A stretch of 64,000 bases of DNA from Clostridiisalibacter paucivorans DSM 22131 (GCF_000620125.1 NZ_JHVL01000007.1:1-64000), one strand, 5' to 3'. Positions 16,688-26,438 are shown, counted from the first letter of the stretch. Program-made: numbers and translations. The notes: generated by a model from the letters alone, not told the origin.

Positions 16688-17650
16688 TTAAGCCTCCTTA
16701 TATTTATAGTAATTCTTCCTATCTTTTATGAAGTTCATTAGGATCTCTTTAGTAATAATGGTGTCTTCCAAAATTGAGTATTTGACAGCATCTTCGCAGG
16801 CTTTCACAATATCTGCGTGATTCAACCCTAAAGCCTTTTTATATACATCTTCCGAGAAAATATCATTGGATGCTTTCCCATGAAGCTTCATTTTAAATAA
16901 TCTTGTAATTTGTTCTGCATCAGGATTTTTGTATTCCATAACATCATCAAATCTTCTGAATAAAGCTTTATCTAAAATATTTGGGTTATTCGTTGCAGCA
17001 ATAATAATACTATATGATTCATCATCTTCCAGATTCTGTAGAAACGAATTCAGTATTCTTCTCATTTCCCCAACGTCATTATCTAAGCTTCTATCCGATC
17101 CAATTGCATCAAATTCGTCAAATAAGTACACTCCACGAATCTCTTTAATATGGTCAAATACTTGCCTTAGCTTTGCACTTGTTTCCCCCATATATTTAGT
17201 AATCAATCTATCAAACTGAATAATATAAAGAGGTAAATATAGTTCATTAGCTATTACTGAAGCCGTCATTGTTTTACCGGTTCCAGGATCTCCAGCAAGT
17301 AAAACTTTTGATCGATTCATAAGACCGTTCTTTCTCAGAATGTCTTTCTTATGATATTCGTTGATCACACGCTTTATTTTATCCTCGATTTCAGACGACA
17401 CAATTAAATCCGAGAGCGTTACGTTAATCATTCGTTGCTCTAAAATATCCAAGCGATTATTTAGCTTAACAACTTTGCTTTTACTAAGATATTTAGGATT
17501 TTGAATAATATCTTTGATTTCTCTGGCACTGGCTGTATGCCCAACCTTTGCCTCGTGAGCCGCAATTTGCAAAACAACTGTCTTAAATTTCTCATCATTA
17601 CTATCAAAATGCGCTCTTATCAAAGCTTTTACTTGTTCAATTGTTGCCAT
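16688..17650 (-). CDS. ietA: AAA+ ATPase partner of subtilase (IetA-like)
   Basis: A 320-residue AAA+ ATPase. It has Walker A LLAGDPGTGKT (about 117-127), Walker B YLFDEFDAIGSDR (about 175-187), sensor-1 IIAATNNPNILD and the arginine-finger region ALFRRFDDVMEY, much like FtsH/spastin-class ATPases. The N-terminal ~80 residues are helical and may bind substrate or the protease. It sits 7 bp upstream of the S8 protease gene, forming the ATPase-protease pair typical of IetAS. ATP-driven substrate delivery or infection sensing is inferred. The start is preceded by the weak site GTGGGTG. Confidence 0.77.
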   Translation of the reverse strand: MATIEQVKALIRAHFDSNDEKFKTVVLQIAAHEAKVGHTASAREIKDIIQNPKYLSKSKVVKLNNRLDILEQRMINVTLSDLIVSSEIEDKIKRVINEYHKKDILRKNGLMNRSKVLLAGDPGTGKTMTASVIANELYLPLYIIQFDRLITKYMGETSAKLRQVFDHIKEIRGVYLFDEFDAIGSDRSLDNDVGEMRRILNSFLQNLEDDESYSIIIAATNNPNILDKALFRRFDDVMEYKNPDAEQITRLFKMKLHGKASNDIFSEDVYKKALGLNHADIVKACEDAVKYSILEDTIITKEILMNFIKDRKNYYKYKEA

Positions 17651-17693
17651 GCGGATTCACCCACTTTCTTGATGTGTTTAATATATAAAACTA

Positions 17694-17720
17694 GAAGGCA
17701 CATACATCAATTGTGCCTTC
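17694..17720. repeat. 9-bp inverted repeat upstream of ietA-like gene
   Basis: GAAGGCACA-N9-TGTGCCTTC is a perfect inverted repeat 44-70 bp before the ATPase start. On the minus strand it is followed by TAGTTTTATAT, so it could be a weak terminator for the recombinases upstream or an operator/leader hairpin for the ATPase-protease pair. Confidence 0.6.
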
Positions 17721-17918
17721 ATAAGTAGTATTCATCTACTCTAACCGTGCTTTGATATATTGATTATTTCAACTTTCACATATCTATGATGTACATAGGT
17801 TCTCTTTTATATTTTACCATTCAATGTCAATAATCACAAGGGGAACAGAAATGACGTTTGCCATTCAATAGGCCTTCACTTTTCTTGCAATAGCACAATC
17901 CTCCTTAACATTAAGTAT

Positions 17919-19001
17919 TCAATCATTATCATTCCACACATACCAACCTTTTGTAGTTTCTCTTGATGGATCTAATATCAACTTCCCTGATTTTTGAAGG
18001 GGTTCATGGATTCTCTTTCTATAAGAATTATCACTCTTAATGCCCAAATGACATCGGATATGCTTCGGCATTTTAGCCTCTTTACAGAACTCTTTCACCT
18101 TTTGAACTTCATCAGAAATTAAAAGCTCCTCCATTTGGATTTTCTTCTTTTGTTTTTCAAACCGCTCTTTGTACTTCTCATAGTCTAACCCCGAACCAAA
18201 CTCTACACCCTCTGCAAATTTAAACTTGATCTCCCCTGCTTTATCAATGGTTGCGCTCAACACATGCTCAATAAAAACTTCTTCAGGGAAGTGGTCTTCT
18301 CCTTCTAAGTCCATGTATGAAACATCTCTTGCGCTGTTGGTCTTGGAATATACACTATCTCCCGGTTTGATTCGTGGCCTCATATTGTGAAAGGTTTTTA
18401 AAGAGACAGGTTTCATCTTTTCGCAGTATTTCAGAAGTTTCTCCAACCGTTCTTTATCCTCCTCTAACTGTTCTAATCGCTCAATGTACTTGTAGTGCTG
18501 CTCCCTCAATTGAATGATATCGTCCGTTATCTGGTTGATCAGTTGTGTGTTTTTACCGTTCTTTTGAATCTCTGTATCAACCGCCTTATAAAGCTCTTGA
18601 TTTAATGCTTCCATTTGCTTTTCAAGGTGCTCTTTATGCTGCAGTTCATTTTCCGTTAAATCCAATTTTCTCAAATGCGCTTTTATCTGATGCCTGAAGC
18701 CTTCGCTGGTTTTGATTTTCCTTAGTGTATCTACAAAGCAGTAATCCATATACCTTTCGTCAAATGATATGGACACATTACATGTCGATCCTAGTTTTTG
18801 AAAAGAGTTAAAACATCGCCATGCACTTCCTTCTCTGGAATAATAGGTGGTGCTTCTGTATCTTGCTACTACATGGCCACATTCAGCACAAGTGAACTTC
18901 TTATAATACATTTCTCTACCTGCTGTCCCGTCTTTCCTCTCATTCTTAACAGGGTTCCTTTTCCTATCTTCGAAAACCTTTTGTGCATTTTCAAATGTCT
19001 C
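17919..19001 (-). pseudogene. C-terminal part of serine recombinase, cut off by in-frame TGA
   Basis: This frame continues the recombinase ORF that stops at TGA 19002-19004, without any frame change. The residues after the TGA (ETFENAQKVFEDRKRNPV) are the normal continuation of the recombinase domain. The zinc ribbon (FTCAECGHVVARY, then WRCFNSFQKLGSTC) and a long coiled coil follow. The first ATG after the stop is at 18911, which would give a 330-residue fragment without the catalytic part. Either the fourth recombinase is inactivated by a nonsense mutation, or read-through or a separate C-terminal peptide is made; the first is simplest. Confidence 0.75.
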
Positions 19002-21767
19002 TCAATCAATGATGGCCTGATGATGTTCCTCAATATAATACTTTGGAACCTGGCCATTATTGGCTTTTCGTACGCTCCCGGCAACCTTCGTGTAGTATTT
19101 TTGAAATTCATAATCACCGAGATACTTTTCATTTCTCAATATTTCTCGGATCGTATTGTAACTCCAATAGTCACTGCCCTTTGGACTCTTTATCCCCAGC
19201 TCATTTAGATGTTCAACAATCTCAAAAATATTTTTACCTTCTATGAATAATTGATACATCAATCGAACCGCTTCTGCCTCTTCCTCAACAATGTGCCACT
19301 CCCTGTTCTTATCAATGGTGTATCCATACATATCTGTCCTTCTACTGATGGTTCCTCTTTGAGCAAGACTTTGCACACCCCAGGTGATGCTATTGGATAA
19401 GGAAACAATCTCTTCTTCTGCGACGGTCGCCATTAGCGATAATATTAATGAAGAGTTTGGATCATTGCTCTTCAAGTTTTCTTTTTCAAAGTAGCATACA
19501 CAAGCAGGTTCTAACTCATGGAGCGTCTTTAATGTTCCCAAAACATCAACCACATTCCTACTGAATCGAGAGATGGATTTTGTAATGATCATATCGATCT
19601 TACCTTTTTTCGCGTCTTCAATCATCCGATTAAAATCATCCCTGCGCTCGGTTATAGTTCCTGATACCCCTTCATCTGCATAGATTCCAGCAAGCTCCCA
19701 TAAAGGATTCGAAAGTATTTTGTAGTTATAGTATGCAAGCTGGGTTTGCAGAGAGAGCTTTTGCTCATCCATCTCTGTTGATACTCTGCAGTACGCTGCA
19801 ACCCTCAGTTTCTTCTTTTCTTCCTGCTTGAGCTGGCTCATCCTGTTCTTAAGAATATTCTTCTTTAAATCACCTATGTCTTTAATACTTAATCCACGCT
19901 CAAGGACAACCACGTCGCGCATAGGTATATTCTTGTTGTTTATTTTAGCCAGACTCTTTGAGTCTGCTGTTATCGCTGTTGCTTCCACTAAGAGTTCCTC
20001 CTTTCTCCAGGCTTTAGAATTTTCATTATCTTTTAAAGAATCTTCTGCAGCTTCAAAGTTAATAAGATCATTTAATAAAGGTTTCTCTTGTTTCTTTAGT
20101 CGGCTTTCCCTTTCTAATCGTTTGTTTTCTGCAGCTTCTACTACACCAGGAATTTCTTCTTGCCCAATCGTCGTTGTTTTTTCATCAATCCACTCGATAA
20201 CATAAGCTGACCCTGAATAGATTGTCAGTTTTGTCATCCACGCTCTAACCATTTCAATGGTTGCAGCATTAATAAAATGGTCTATGCCCCTTATGGTCTT
20301 TAACCAAACAAGAGCATCATTTCGATACTCTCTATCATCTTCAATACGTCCAACCTTGTCTTCAAAAGAGGAATATTCATCTTCTAGCCGTTTAATCAGC
20401 TCTATCTGATTCTGCCTTTTGGCAATTTCGATGTCAGTAAAATACTTTAGGCGCTGAAATTCAAAATGGTCATTCTGGTTGACCCTGATGAGGATTCTCT
20501 CAAGATCCCTAAGCATCAGACGAAAATCTTCTTTTAAAGTCTTCTCACTTCTGCCAAGGGGATCTACCATTTCATATGTGATGTTTTTTCTGTTCTTAGT
20601 TGCAATAATGGTTAACCCCATCATGCGTTTGAACAAGCCTCTTAACCCCATAGCAACAAGGTCATAAGTTTTTATAAGTTCTAAATCACAAAGCTTCACG
20701 CTGGCATTGGTATAGGCACATCCATATCTATAGTCATTTTTTCTTCGCACCAATTTTCCGCATCGACCACAAAATACTCTATATTTCAGCGGGTTACTTA
20801 TTGGCGTTCTGATTTGCTTTTTAGTTCTCTTGTTTTTCTCAACCCTCGCCTGAGCTCTATTAAATACATCCATGGATATTATCGCCGGATGACTATTTTC
20901 AATTAAATATTGCTCCTTATATGGACCGCTGCCAGTAATCTTTCCTGTAAAAAGGTCCTTGGTTTGTGCCTTTGCCCTTTTGTTTCCTGTATAGGCTATC
21001 GCATTAATGATTTTTCTAATTTGTGTATGGGCCCACCGATCATTTCCCTTTTTTGTTTTAATTCCTCGATGTATAAGTTCTCTAGTGATATCAGCATAAG
21101 TGGCGCCACCAATAAACTGATTAAAAATCCACCTAACTACTTCTGCTTCCTCTTCATTAATCTTCACCATGTCTTTGCCACCTGGCTCAACTAAATCATA
21201 GCCGTACATCTCATGAAAGTAAGGTCGTCCTTCATTCAGGCGTTTCTGATAAGAAAACTTCACAAGGTTTGAAACCCCTTCGATGAAATCTTGGGCCATG
21301 GCTGCATGAGTCTCTAAGACCAGTGAACTCAGACCCTTAGAAACCTCCACGCCTTCACGTTCAAAATATACAGTTGTGCCACTTTCTTTTAACTGTTGAA
21401 GCACTTCTAAGATTTCCTTTGTGTTTCTTGAAAATCTGGATATGCTTTTTGTAAGAATTAGATCGATCTTTCCTTCCCTGGCATGACGAAGCATTCGCTT
21501 GAATCCATTTCGGTGTTCGATGGTTCCACCGGATATTTGATTATCGATATACACTCCGACAAATTTCCAATTTGGTTTATTGTAGATGTAGTTGCTGTAA
21601 TAGCTCACTTGATTTTCAAGGGATCTGTAATTGGTGTTCCCCTTACTGATTCTGCAGTAAGCTGCAACTCTGATACCTTCTTTCTTGCTGTTTAGTGGAC
21701 TTTGATGCATCTCGTCCAGCGGATCCCACAGTGTGTGTACCCACATGGCCTTATCTCTTTGGTCCAT
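19002..21767 (-). CDS. Fusion of two large serine recombinases (third and fourth modules), second one truncated
   Basis: One open frame of 921 residues holds two recombinases. The first has catalytic Ser41 (VAAYCRISKGN), the SISRFSRN arginine motif, the recombinase domain, a zinc ribbon (FCGRCGKLV, then YGCAY) and a coiled coil. The second starts near residue 655 with Ser663 (VAAYCRVSTEMDE) and its own SISRFSRN, and stops at IIEEHHQAIID-type residues by TGA 19002. AAAGGAGG (19997-20004) with a GTG at 19988, inside the frame, could start the second module separately. Normal members are 500-600 residues. The set is the integration/excision machinery of the prophage. The first start follows GGAAAGGAG. 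Confidence 0.8.
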   Translation of the reverse strand: MDQRDKAMWVHTLWDPLDEMHQSPLNSKKEGIRVAAYCRISKGNTNYRSLENQVSYYSNYIYNKPNWKFVGVYIDNQISGGTIEHRNGFKRMLRHAREGKIDLILTKSISRFSRNTKEILEVLQQLKESGTTVYFEREGVEVSKGLSSLVLETHAAMAQDFIEGVSNLVKFSYQKRLNEGRPYFHEMYGYDLVEPGGKDMVKINEEEAEVVRWIFNQFIGGATYADITRELIHRGIKTKKGNDRWAHTQIRKIINAIAYTGNKRAKAQTKDLFTGKITGSGPYKEQYLIENSHPAIISMDVFNRAQARVEKNKRTKKQIRTPISNPLKYRVFCGRCGKLVRRKNDYRYGCAYTNASVKLCDLELIKTYDLVAMGLRGLFKRMMGLTIIATKNRKNITYEMVDPLGRSEKTLKEDFRLMLRDLERILIRVNQNDHFEFQRLKYFTDIEIAKRQNQIELIKRLEDEYSSFEDKVGRIEDDREYRNDALVWLKTIRGIDHFINAATIEMVRAWMTKLTIYSGSAYVIEWIDEKTTTIGQEEIPGVVEAAENKRLERESRLKKQEKPLLNDLINFEAAEDSLKDNENSKAWRKEELLVEATAITADSKSLAKINNKNIPMRDVVVLERGLSIKDIGDLKKNILKNRMSQLKQEEKKKLRVAAYCRVSTEMDEQKLSLQTQLAYYNYKILSNPLWELAGIYADEGVSGTITERRDDFNRMIEDAKKGKIDMIITKSISRFSRNVVDVLGTLKTLHELEPACVCYFEKENLKSNDPNSSLILSLMATVAEEEIVSLSNSITWGVQSLAQRGTISRRTDMYGYTIDKNREWHIVEEEAEAVRLMYQLFIEGKNIFEIVEHLNELGIKSPKGSDYWSYNTIREILRNEKYLGDYEFQKYYTKVAGSVRKANNGQVPKYYIEEHHQAIID

Positions 21768-21915
21768 TTAAAAAACTCCTTTCCTCATAAAGATTACGCT
21801 TGTTGGTATGTTCCCTCTGTATGAAACATATTGCAAGTACAATCTCTAATGGTCAAAGGAGTATTTTAAGTACACTAGGTATTCAGTTTCTTACTAATGC
21901 TTAGGAATCTATTTT

Positions 21916-23613
21916 CTAAAGAGTATCTAAACCCAGCGGTTCCACCGGGTCCTTTCCTCTCCTCCAGCCGAGGGCCTTTCGCTTGACCCCACATTTAAAG
22001 ATAAACTCCATTTGGTAATCATCATAGATAAGACCCCGTTCAACAGTCTCTCTAAACATTTTTGCATCGAAGGTTTCGAAGTCTTGCAGCCCCTGTAGAT
22101 ACTCAATAAGAATATCCAGGTTCTTCTTCATGAAGATACTTTCTTCTTTATTCTTCAGGAGGTTTTCATGTTCTTGTTGGTAAATTTGAGACTCGTAAAT
22201 GAGATTTCTAAGGGTGGCGTCATAAATTGGGTCATTGGTGATACTCTCTCTCATAGACATTTCAGTAATTTGATCGCTGATTCGGTCAATGATTTCTTCG
22301 ACTTCTTCTAATCGTGCATTTTCTTCTTCAGATAGGCTGACCTCTCTTATGGCCGCTTCACCTTCCATTCGAATCTGGTCGATTTCTTTTGTCATTTTCA
22401 GAAGCATCTCATTGTAAGCTCTTTCAATGACTTCTTCCCATATATACTTTGTATGGCATTCATAATCCGCTTCCATTTTCATCGCTGATACCCTGCACTG
22501 CCATACCGTGAATTTATAGGATTGGCCATTTTTCTTTGAGGTAAGGCGTCTTCTGTGCACCGGAACCCCGCACTCCCCACAAAATAGCATGTTAGAAAAA
22601 GGAGCTGTGTTGCTGTAGCATCTTCGGTACTTCCCATCTGGATCATGGCGCATTCTACTTCTGCGTTCCAGCTCCTTCTGAGCCGCATTCCAATCTTCCT
22701 CTGAAATAATCGGTGGGTGATTGTTTCGTATGAAATACTGTGGTTTGTGGTTTTTATTTCTCACCCGCTTATGGGTTAAAGGGTCTAGAGTAACTGACTT
22801 CTGGCACAGTGCATGACCACAGAATTTTTCATTTTTTATCAGCTTGAGAACCGAATCGCTGGTCCATTTGGTGTTTCCCCTAGCGGTTTTTACTTTATCC
22901 TTGGTTAGCCCCTTGGCAATAAGTGGTGTTCCTTTCCCGCTTAGAAACTCTCGATATATTCTTCTTACAATCTTGGCTTCTTCTTCATTAATGATTAGAT
23001 TGCCTTCCTCATCCTCATCGTAGCCGAGAAAATAGGTTGTCGGTATGTGTGGTATTCCTCTTGAAAATCTCTTCTGAACACCCCAGCTTACATTGGCGCT
23101 TATGGTTCTACTTTCTTCCTCCATAACGCTTGCGATGACAACCAGAATCGTTTCTGATTGGGAATCCAATGTGTTAATTCCCTCTTTATCGAATATAATT
23201 CCCACAGGTTTGTCTAGGTTTTTAAGCATCCTCACATAAGTCAGACAGTCTAAAGTATTTCGTGCAAATCGGCTTATGGATTTGGTGATGATGTAGTCAA
23301 ATTTCCCTTCTTTAGCATCCTTAATCATCTGGTTAAAGCCGGTTCGGTACTTTGTATTTGTTCCTGTTACACCCTCGTCACTGTACACTTTATAAAGTTC
23401 CCAGTCCGGTTTTCTTTCAATGTATTCTTCAAAATAGGAAACCTGAAGCTGATAACTTGACTGTTGCTCTTCTTCAAGAGTTGACACCCTTGCATAGGCT
23501 GCAACTTTAACCTTTGGTTCTTCTTCTCCTTCCCCTCTTCTTTGCATGTTCATATTCGCAGGGATTACCCGAACTCGAGGATTCATCGCTGAAGAGTTTC
23601 TATTTTGCGTCAT
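21916..23613 (-). CDS. Large serine recombinase (second module)
   Basis: A 565-residue site-specific recombinase. The N-terminal resolvase domain has the nucleophile Ser44 (VAAYARVSTLEEEQ) and SISRFARN; then the recombinase domain (NNHPPIISEEDW), a zinc ribbon (LFCGECGVPVHRR, later WQCRVS) and a C-terminal coiled coil. Start chosen at the ATG at 23613, which follows GAGGGGGG; this makes a 14-base overlap with the preceding recombinase gene, so the two are coupled. Phage-type large serine integrases join attP and attB without host factors; why several are needed here is unknown. Confidence 0.88.
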   Translation of the reverse strand: MTQNRNSSAMNPRVRVIPANMNMQRRGEGEEEPKVKVAAYARVSTLEEEQQSSYQLQVSYFEEYIERKPDWELYKVYSDEGVTGTNTKYRTGFNQMIKDAKEGKFDYIITKSISRFARNTLDCLTYVRMLKNLDKPVGIIFDKEGINTLDSQSETILVVIASVMEEESRTISANVSWGVQKRFSRGIPHIPTTYFLGYDEDEEGNLIINEEEAKIVRRIYREFLSGKGTPLIAKGLTKDKVKTARGNTKWTSDSVLKLIKNEKFCGHALCQKSVTLDPLTHKRVRNKNHKPQYFIRNNHPPIISEEDWNAAQKELERRSRMRHDPDGKYRRCYSNTAPFSNMLFCGECGVPVHRRRLTSKKNGQSYKFTVWQCRVSAMKMEADYECHTKYIWEEVIERAYNEMLLKMTKEIDQIRMEGEAAIREVSLSEEENARLEEVEEIIDRISDQITEMSMRESITNDPIYDATLRNLIYESQIYQQEHENLLKNKEESIFMKKNLDILIEYLQGLQDFETFDAKMFRETVERGLIYDDYQMEFIFKCGVKRKALGWRRGKDPVEPLGLDTL

Positions 23614-25219
23614 AGTACATCCCCCCTCTAAATTGACCGACAACGGTTTCTTCTCCATCAATCCACTTAATGGTAAATAAAAAAGGTGACTCCACTGTAA
23701 TGTGAATCACCCACGCTCTTATAAAAGAGATATCTAGTATTTTATAAATGGCTTTATCTGAACCCTTGAGGGTTTTAAGCTTATTTAAGGATGCTTCTCT
23801 AAAGACATGGTCTTTGTCAAAAGCCTCCCATAACTTTGTTTTTTCAGCGATTGTTTCTTCTACTTCTTTTCTTTTAGCCTTGATGTCTTCTACATCTAGA
23901 TTTTTTAAGATAGCATTGTTTTCAGCAATCAGGCACTTTTCAAGCTCCACCCTCAACAAATTCTGCTCTCTTTCTCTTACTGTTTCTGCACTTGATAACT
24001 CTTTTATAAGCTGTTTAATCAGCAAGCCATCATTTGTTCTCTGATCCATGCCATAACGTTTTTCAAAACCTTCTATAAGAAGCTCTTCTATCTTAGTCTC
24101 CTCAATAGGTTGAGCCTTGCATAAAAGTCCGCTCTTTGCATTTGACGAACATCGCCATCTGGTTATTTTCCCCTTCTGACCGAAGCGATGATAGTTCTTT
24201 CCACAGCTGGCACAGACAATTCTGCTGGTAATAGCGGAGCGTTTGTATCTTCCTTTATTTGATTGGGTGGTTTTGTTCTCATTCATAATCTCCTGGACCT
24301 TTTGAAAATCTTCTTTTGACACAATCCCTTCATGATGGTCCTCAACATAATACTGAGGCTTATGTCCCCTATTAACTACTGTCTTATGAGATCTAAAATC
24401 TAAAGTACATGTTTTTCTACTAAGAGCATCTCCACAATATCTTTCGTTTGTTAGGAAGCTACTGATATTAGAGGCAGTCCAATCAATCTCTCCGGAGCGC
24501 TTCTTGTATCCTCTACGAATGAAATGCTGAGCAATATCTGTCAGATTATAGCCAGAAAGAAACATTGCATAGGCTTCTCTTACTATGGCCGCTTCTTTTT
24601 CAACAATCTCCCACTCCTTGTTTTTCTTCGTCTTATAACCAAAGAGTTGAGCCGCAACCACCTCACCTCTTTCAAACCGTTTTCTCAAAGCCCATTCAAT
24701 ATTTTCTGAAGTACTCCGGCTCTCTTCTTCTGCAAATGTGGCCAAAATCTTTATTAGTAGTGAACTGGTTATGTCTTTGGTGTTCAGTCTCTCTTTTTCG
24801 AAGATGACCTGGACGCCCTTTTCAGTAAGCTGTCTCACAATATCCAGCGTATCCACAACATTACGGGCAAATCTAGAAATAGACTTACAAATGATGATAT
24901 CAATTTCTCCATTCATCGCCTTTCTAATCATCCGATTAAAGCCTGTTCGCTTGGACATATCCGTTCCTGACTTACCTTTATCTGAATAGACTCCTGCATA
25001 AAGCCACTCAGGTTTTGATCTAATGTAATTGGTGTAATGAATGATTTGGTTTTCAAGGGATCCTAGCTGAAGTTCTTCTTCAGAACTTACTCTGCAGTAT
25101 GATGCCACTCTAGGTTTATGTGGTTTTACATGTCCCATGCTTGTGTGTAAATCAACATTATTTATCACGGAAACGCTAGGTTGCTGAACCGGTACTACCT
25201 GAACTCTTGCTCGATTCAT
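23600..25219 (-). CDS. Large serine recombinase (first module)
   Basis: A 539-residue recombinase with nucleophile Ser45 (VASYCRVSSEEE), the SISRFARN motif, the recombinase domain (DHHEGIVSKEDF), a zinc ribbon (IVCASCGKNYHRF, then WRCSSNAKSGLLC) and coiled coil. It is the first gene of the recombinase operon, placed after the lysis-gene terminator and preceded by a copy of the 33-bp promoter-like element at 25348-25380, so it probably has its own promoter. Such tandem serine recombinase sets sit at one end of clostridial prophages and transposons, close to the attachment site. Confidence 0.9.
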   Translation of the reverse strand: MNRARVQVVPVQQPSVSVINNVDLHTSMGHVKPHKPRVASYCRVSSEEELQLGSLENQIIHYTNYIRSKPEWLYAGVYSDKGKSGTDMSKRTGFNRMIRKAMNGEIDIIICKSISRFARNVVDTLDIVRQLTEKGVQVIFEKERLNTKDITSSLLIKILATFAEEESRSTSENIEWALRKRFERGEVVAAQLFGYKTKKNKEWEIVEKEAAIVREAYAMFLSGYNLTDIAQHFIRRGYKKRSGEIDWTASNISSFLTNERYCGDALSRKTCTLDFRSHKTVVNRGHKPQYYVEDHHEGIVSKEDFQKVQEIMNENKTTQSNKGRYKRSAITSRIVCASCGKNYHRFGQKGKITRWRCSSNAKSGLLCKAQPIEETKIEELLIEGFEKRYGMDQRTNDGLLIKQLIKELSSAETVREREQNLLRVELEKCLIAENNAILKNLDVEDIKAKRKEVEETIAEKTKLWEAFDKDHVFREASLNKLKTLKGSDKAIYKILDISFIRAWVIHITVESPFLFTIKWIDGEETVVGQFRGGMYYDAK

Positions 25220-25347
25220 CGTCTTTTCCTCCTTTCTTTTTATCCCTTATTTCGCATCACGCGGCATAAATTTTTTCATGCAAAGGGTAAAAAATAATAA
25301 TGCCTGAATTCCCTTAAAATCAAAGGTTTCAAGCTTTGTAGCGTATT

Positions 25348-25380
25348 ACATATATCACTCATAAACAGGTATTTATCAAG
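25348..25380 (-). promoter_or_regulatory. 33-bp promoter-like element, copy 1 (recombinases)
   Basis: Read on the minus strand it has CTTGATA, then 17 bases after TTGATA the core GAGTGATATATGT, matching four other copies at 42024, 43309, 44248 and 45910 in length and spacing. TTGATA-N17-GATATA could be -35/-10 boxes. It lies between the late terminator and the first recombinase, where a promoter is needed. Confidence 0.6.
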
Positions 25381-25403
25381 TCATTTCTACTATATATAGG
25401 GAT

Positions 25404-25438
25404 AAAAATAAGCCGATGCTATAGAGATAACACCGGCT
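25404..25438 (-). terminator. Terminator after lysis genes
   Basis: On the minus strand AGCCGGTG-N12-CATCGGCT forms an 8-bp stem (one G-U) followed by TATTTTT. It closes the late operon 20 bp after the amidase gene. Confidence 0.75.
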
Positions 25439-25457
25439 ACAATTTTGCGATTTTTTC

Positions 25458-26438
25458 CTAATCATATTTCATGTAGGCATCAAATCCTGCCTTCTTTAGA
25501 CGGGCCATGAGGGCCTCTGCATTCTTCTTGTCATTGAAGGCTCCCACCTGCACCCGGTAGTATTTATTACCAGATTCATTCTCCGGTTCGACCTCCACAC
25601 CAGCACTGACCATTTCAAGATTGTCTTTATCAACCCACGTCATAATACCGGCCTTCTCACCCATGGTGCTTTTCAGAATAGTTTTTCCAAGAAGAACACA
25701 TTCCTTGCCGCCTTTGATCACAGGTTTTCCATTAAACACATCCTGGGTGATTAAGTGATAGTTCCATTTCACCCAGTTTGGAATGATAGGACCGCCGGGA
25801 TAATAGGTTCTGGCAGTCGCTTTGATTTCAACAATATCACCTGCTTCAAAGCCTTCTTTGGCCTCACCTACATTCTCCAGTGCCTTCTTTACTGCAGCTC
25901 TAAAGGTATCCATATTCTCTCCATGCTTTGGGAACCAGTGACCCACATCTGAATGATTAGATGCGATCCCTTTCTTGTTTCCTTCTGCATGGCTAAGGAT
26001 GTCCTTTTCAGTCAGACCGTACTTTTTGCAGAGATGAACACATAGGGCTACTGCATTCTGCCATGCTTTTCTAAAGTAGGCTTCATTTTTCTTCACATCA
26101 TAGCCTACCATCTGATTTTTAGAATAAGAAAACCCACCCGGCTCACATATCTCAAAACCGATGTGGGTATCATTTGCTTTGCCGCCTGCATGCCAGCCTC
26201 TGTGGTTCCAAGGCAGGTACTGGCAGATTTCCTTATCATCCAGGAAGGCATGGACACAGACCTGTCTATTGATTTCACCAGACTTGTAGGATTTATTCCA
26301 TCTGCTGAACCAATCAGAAGCCATCACGCCCGGTGTGGCAGTGGAATGAACCATGATGCCTTCAGGCGTAATCTTTCTCCCAGCTGTATAGCAATCATTT
26401 CTGGTCATGTACTTTGTCTTCAAATTACTTAGTGCCAT
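25458..26438 (-). CDS. N-acetylmuramoyl-L-alanine amidase endolysin with SPOR domain
   Basis: A 326-residue endolysin. The N-terminal Amidase_2 domain has zinc and catalytic positions in GIMVHSTATPG, HRGWHAGGKA and the late SNHSDVGHWFPKHG segment. A middle linker is followed by a C-terminal SPOR repeat (YYRVQVGAFNDKKNAEALMA) that binds denuded peptidoglycan. It hydrolyses the amide bond between muramic acid and the stem peptide at lysis, after holin action. The ATG at 26438 follows GGAGGCGATAAGG and overlaps the holin gene end by 14 bases. Confidence 0.9.
   Translation of the reverse strand: MALSNLKTKYMTRNDCYTAGRKITPEGIMVHSTATPGVMASDWFSRWNKSYKSGEINRQVCVHAFLDDKEICQYLPWNHRGWHAGGKANDTHIGFEICEPGGFSYSKNQMVGYDVKKNEAYFRKAWQNAVALCVHLCKKYGLTEKDILSHAEGNKKGIASNHSDVGHWFPKHGENMDTFRAAVKKALENVGEAKEGFEAGDIVEIKATARTYYPGGPIIPNWVKWNYHLITQDVFNGKPVIKGGKECVLLGKTILKSTMGEKAGIMTWVDKDNLEMVSAGVEVEPENESGNKYYRVQVGAFNDKKNAEALMARLKKAGFDAYMKYD

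Noticed and set aside
17818-17869. Repeated CCATTCAAT as possible prophage attachment site
   Set aside because: Both copies are on the same side of the prophage, 40 bp apart, and no matching copy was seen near 62.6-63.0 kb. Serine recombinase cores are too short to find by eye.
18869-19132. Frameshift considered as cause of the recombinase break
   Set aside because: The codons before and after TGA 19002-19004 are in the same frame, so a nonsense codon rather than an indel separates the parts.
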